Part shown: piece by piece, positions 7,233 to 9,057 of the stretch | Layout: the number at the start of each line of letters is the position of its first letter | How positions within the stretch are numbered: position 1 is the first letter of the stretch | DNA from: JBAXGE01 sp044344145 | GTDB lineage: Bacteria; Planctomycetota; Phycisphaerae; WQYP01 | Assembly (NCBI GenBank): GCA_044344145.1 | Contig: JBIJDM010000109.1 | Span: 1 to 9,057 of the forward strand | Direction of reading: 5' to 3' | DNA length: 9,057 nucleotides | Translations under genes and position numbers: made by a program | The notes under the pieces: generated by a model | The model's database searches: none | The model's input: only the letters and a program-made list of their open reading frames with translations | What the model was told of the DNA's origin: nothing

Positions 7233-7300
7233 GCACTAAATGGGAAAAAACCGAATTGAGAATCTTCGCCCGGTAACCACGAAATCAGCCAAAATGGTAG

Positions 7301-7319
7301 GGGCGACCGGCGGTCGCCC
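7301..7319. repeat. GGGCGACC-GGC-GGTCGCCC hairpin
   Basis: A perfect 8-bp stem with a 3-base loop lies directly upstream of repeat copy A. The pattern GGGGCGACCGGCGGTCGCCC is a kind of intergenic palindrome met in several bacterial phyla. It could be a separate REP-type unit or an outlying part of the neighbouring element; it is absent next to copy B. Confidence 0.6.
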
Positions 7320-7334
7320 TCCCCCCGCGCCCAT

Positions 7335-7493
7335 GTGGTGCCGACGCCCCGTCGGCATTGGCCCCGCAGGGGCCACGCTTGCCACCATGGAACCAAGGGA
7401 TAAATCAGTGGTCAACTTACAGCCTTGAGTCGGCCCGTTGGCTGAATGCCGACGGGGCATCGGCACCGCCACGGACAGTGTTCAGCGTCCCGC
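7335..7493. repeat. Repeat family 1, full copy A (159 bp)
   Basis: This copy aligns along its whole length with copy B at 8726-8885. The left arm is GTGGTGCCGAC-GCCCC-GTCGGCAT (7335-7357), then a GGCCCC-GCA-GGGGCC hairpin (7360-7374). A core of about 55 bases contains the shared GGAACCAAGGGATAAATCAG (7389-7408). The right arm (7432-7470) is close to the reverse complement of the left arm, with the stem TGCCGAC/GTCGGCA slightly decayed by a G-to-A change at 7459. Similarity continues past the arm to CGTCCCGC at 7486-7493. It lies in the upstream region between the leftward MFS gene and the rightward HEPN-like gene. No transposase is present. Confidence 0.85.
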
Positions 7494-7661
7494 CCATGAT
7501 CGCTTTATCCTGTCGGATACAGTCGTAATGTCAGCAGAATGGTCTGATGATACAATGTGTTAGGAAGTACCCGTAACGTTTACTAAATCGATTAGCCAGT
7601 CTTTCCCATGCGGGATTTGAAGGATTGTGGATGCGCTGCAATTTTGCATAGGGGTGTGCAC
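7494..7661 (+). other. Upstream region of the HEPN-like gene
   Basis: I find no gene or clear structure here. TACAAT at 7551-7556 could be a -10 box, but it has no good -35 partner at the usual distance. An in-frame ATG at 7608 would lengthen the following gene by 18 codons; it has no ribosome binding site. AGGGG at 7650-7654 sits 7 bases before the GTG at 7662. Confidence 0.35.
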
Positions 7662-8214
7662 GTGGAAGATCGTTTAGTGAAACTCGCACCAGCGATTATA
7701 CGGGCGAACTTGCTAAGAGCCGCGCTCTTTCTAACGACCTATGAGTTGCTTAAGAGTGAGTTTCTGGAAAACGTACAATCATTTTTACGTATCCAAATTG
7801 GATAAGGATCGAATGGGTATGGATAGCGAGGAGTACCGCAGGGAAGTCCTCGCCTTAGCGCCATCATCATGTCCACCTAAAGCGGTACGATTCCAGGGTA
7901 CTTCTGAGTGGTGGGTCAAAGGGGGCCAACTCACACCTTCTGATATATCTCGGATCAAAGAGATCAAGCAGCATCGGAACCAGATTGCACACGAACTGCC
8001 CAAACTGCTAGTTGACCCGTCTTTCGACATCAGCCAACCGCTCTTTGTTGACATGCAACGATACATCACTGTTCTTGGTCGGTTCTGGGGGCGTGTGGCT
8101 ATGGAGGGTGATCCACAGTTCGACGACCAAGATATCCCCGACGATCAAATCGCAACTGGTTCGATGTTACTGGTTGACCATATCGCCACGATCGTCAAAT
8201 CCCAAGACGCCTAG
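7662..8214 (+). pseudogene. HEPN-like protein gene interrupted by a one-base shift
   Basis: Two overlapping frames read as one protein of about 183 aa if one T is skipped in the run of five T's at 7782-7786. The first part (VEDRLVKLAPAIIRANLLRA, on through LENVQSF) runs into TTA CGT and stops early at 7803-7805; the second continues YVSKLDKDRMGMDSEEYRR and so on to the stop at 8212. The joined protein is helical and contains KQHRNQIAHELPKLL, where R105 and H110 (R-N-x3-H) match the HEPN-type Rx4-6H motif found in many RNases of toxin-antitoxin and defence systems. I infer HEPN-like rather than a named subfamily. The GTG at 7662 is preferred because of AGGGG upstream; ATG 7608 is the alternative. 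The break could be a real inactivating indel, a sequencing error in a homopolymer, or, less likely, programmed slippage. The good coding quality after the break argues that it is recent. Base composition is visibly less GC-rich than in the neighbours, which hints at transfer. Confidence 0.72.
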
Positions 8215-8244
8215 TGCGATTCGTATGTGCATGTAGGATCACCC

Positions 8245-8760
8245 ATGAGCCACCCGCCGATATCCTCACTCAGTGACCGGGAAAAATCCGGCGCCCTCAG
8301 TTTTGACGGCACCGTGATCACCTATACCTCGGGGTGCTATGGTGCCTTTTCGGTACCCTTGTCCGAGCTTGCCGTCATCGGCGAGTATACCAACCCGAAT
8401 GGCCCATTCCTTGATGATTGGTTTTTGGTCTTCGTGTGTCGCAATGATGGTACATGGTACGAGGCGTCCATGTATGCCGAGGGCATCGACACCATTACCC
8501 AACAACTGACCGAGGTGTTCGGTTCCTGTCCCTACATCGGCCTCGCCAACTCCGCCAATTATGCCAGTCGTATCAAGTGGCCAACCGCCCTCGTCGGCCG
8601 TCCGCTTTTCACGTTCACCCCCGTTACGGGCTCGGACTTAATCGGATCAATCAAACTCTTCTTTAAACCGCAAACATCCATCGACCTTTCACCCGATACA
8701 CGTTCCGCCCTCGCCCCGTCCCTAAGTGGTGCCGACGCCCCGTCGGCATTGGCCCCATAG
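8245..8760 (+). CDS. Unrecognised 171-aa protein with repeat-derived C-terminus
   Basis: I do not recognise a family. The protein has no signal peptide or membrane helix and looks like a compact alpha/beta cytoplasmic protein. Notable stretches are SVPLSELAVIGEYTNPNGPF (37-56), DDWFLVFVCR, TWYEASMYAEG (75-85) and KWPTALVGRPLFTFTP. The ATG at 8245 is chosen because AGGA (8235-8238) lies 6 bases upstream; a GTG at 8227 has no such site. It starts 30 bases after the HEPN-like gene on the same strand, so co-transcription is likely, and the two could be partners, though the gene also looks like an ordinary housekeeping hypothetical. The last 11 residues (SGADAPSALAP) and the stop codon are encoded by repeat copy B, so the native C-terminus has been replaced or extended. 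The Ala/Ser/Pro-rich tail from about residue 153 is probably disordered. Confidence 0.7.
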   Translation: MSHPPISSLSDREKSGALSFDGTVITYTSGCYGAFSVPLSELAVIGEYTNPNGPFLDDWFLVFVCRNDGTWYEASMYAEGIDTITQQLTEVFGSCPYIGLANSANYASRIKWPTALVGRPLFTFTPVTGSDLIGSIKLFFKPQTSIDLSPDTRSALAPSLSGADAPSALAP

Positions 8761-8885
8761 TGGCCACGCTTGCCACTATGGAACCAAGGGATAAATCAGC
8801 GTCCAACTTGCTATCGGGACTCGGCCCGTTGGGCCGAATGCCGACGGGGCGTCGGCACCACTACGGACAGCGTTTATCGTCCCGC
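8726..8885. repeat. Repeat family 1, full copy B (160 bp)
   Basis: This is the best-preserved copy. The left arm GTGGTGCCGAC-GCCCC-GTCGGCAT (8726-8748) and the right arm (8823-8861, ending GTCGGCACCAC) form long inverted ends, each itself a hairpin with the 7-bp stem TGCCGAC/GTCGGCA. Next to the left arm is a 10-bp stem, CCATAGTGGC/GCCACTATGG (8755-8764/8772-8781). The core contains GGAACCAAGGGATAAATCAG (8780-8799), identical to copy A. It lies between convergent genes and contains the stop codons of both (8758-8760 on plus, 8874-8876 on minus). Strong hairpins here could also terminate transcription in both directions, although there is no T-run. Confidence 0.88.
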
Positions 8886-9057
8886 GCCGCGCTGCAAATA
8901 GATCGTCTCCCCGCTGGAAAAATGCAGACACCCCGCGATGCAGTGTTCCACCACCTGCGCCACATCATCCGGCTCCAGAATCGCGCTGCTGGGCACCTGC
9001 TCGGGCTTCAGTAGTGTCCGGAACATCCCCGTCTCCACGCCCGCCGGCGCCACTGCA
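8874..9057 (-). CDS. Short-chain dehydrogenase/reductase, C-terminal part
   Basis: Read on the minus strand from the right edge, 60 residues precede a TAA at 8876-8874. They begin AVAPAGVETGMFRTLLKPEQ, include ILEPDDVAQVVEHCI, and finish with SSGETIYLQRGAGR. This is the familiar C-terminus of SDR enzymes: a PGxVxT-like substrate-loop segment, an LEPxDVA helix, and a final strand of the GxxIxxxxG type. SDRs are NAD(P)-dependent oxidoreductases with a Rossmann fold. The cofactor motif (TGxxxGxG) and the catalytic Tyr-Lys are outside the window, so substrate and cofactor cannot be judged. The last codons and the stop fall in the outer part of repeat copy B, so the terminal few residues may be repeat-derived. 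Confidence 0.82.
   Translation of the reverse strand, partial: AVAPAGVETGMFRTLLKPEQVPSSAILEPDDVAQVVEHCIAGCLHFSSGETIYLQRGAGR

Noticed and set aside
7236..7472. Small open frames on both strands over repeat copy A
   Set aside because: They are translations of palindromic repeat sequence and have no coding features.
7301..7493. CRISPR array or integron-like attachment site
   Set aside because: There are only two full copies 1.4 kb apart, no regular spacers, no cas or integrase gene, and the symmetry is that of paired hairpin repeats.
8760..9014. 84-aa plus-strand open frame at the right end
   Set aside because: It reads through repeat copy B and then antisense to the SDR C-terminus, which has clear family features.

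Overview
The window looks like a chromosomal segment from a GC-rich bacterium of the PVC group, most likely a planctomycete. The main evidence is a secreted protein ending in a textbook PEP-CTERM tail (VPEP, then a hydrophobic helix, then RRRK). Supporting evidence is the DUF58/vWA protein, the GH29 fucosidase, the secreted transglutaminase-like/helical-repeat protein, and many GC-rich palindromic intergenic repeats. The phylum is inferred from gene style only; there is no rRNA or other marker.

Layout. 1-327: intergenic DNA packed with hairpins, including one half-copy of a repeat (repeat family 1) seen again further right. 328-1227 (+): DUF58 protein with a vWA-like metal site. 1228-1496: AT-rich, mostly empty spacer. 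1497-2369 (+): exported PEP-CTERM protein, followed by a clear intrinsic terminator (2398-2424). 2436-2803: a 368-bp mirror-symmetric palindromic element with 15-bp perfect terminal inverted repeats. 2895-3917 (+): short GH29 alpha-L-fucosidase-type enzyme. 3991-5964 (+): secreted protein with a Thr/Pro linker, a transglutaminase-like Cys-His core and a helical C-terminus. 5985-7172 (-): OFA-type MFS transporter, convergent with the previous gene and carrying a good sigma-70-like promoter at 7204-7232.

7299-7493: hairpins and the first full copy (A) of repeat family 1. 7662-8214 (+): a small HEPN-like protein gene broken by a one-base shift at a run of five T's. 8245-8760 (+): an unrecognised 171-aa protein whose last 11 codons and stop come from the second copy (B) of the repeat. 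8874-9057 (-): the C-terminal 60 residues of a short-chain dehydrogenase/reductase running off the right edge; its stop codon also lies in repeat copy B.

No operon or pathway ties the genes together. Most appear to be single transcription units separated by palindromic repeats; the only close same-strand pair is the HEPN-like gene and the 8245 gene (30-bp gap). The most unusual content is non-coding. Two sequence-unrelated repeat families share one architecture, inverted pairs of multi-hairpin modules around a short core, and one copy has remodelled the 3' ends of two convergent genes.
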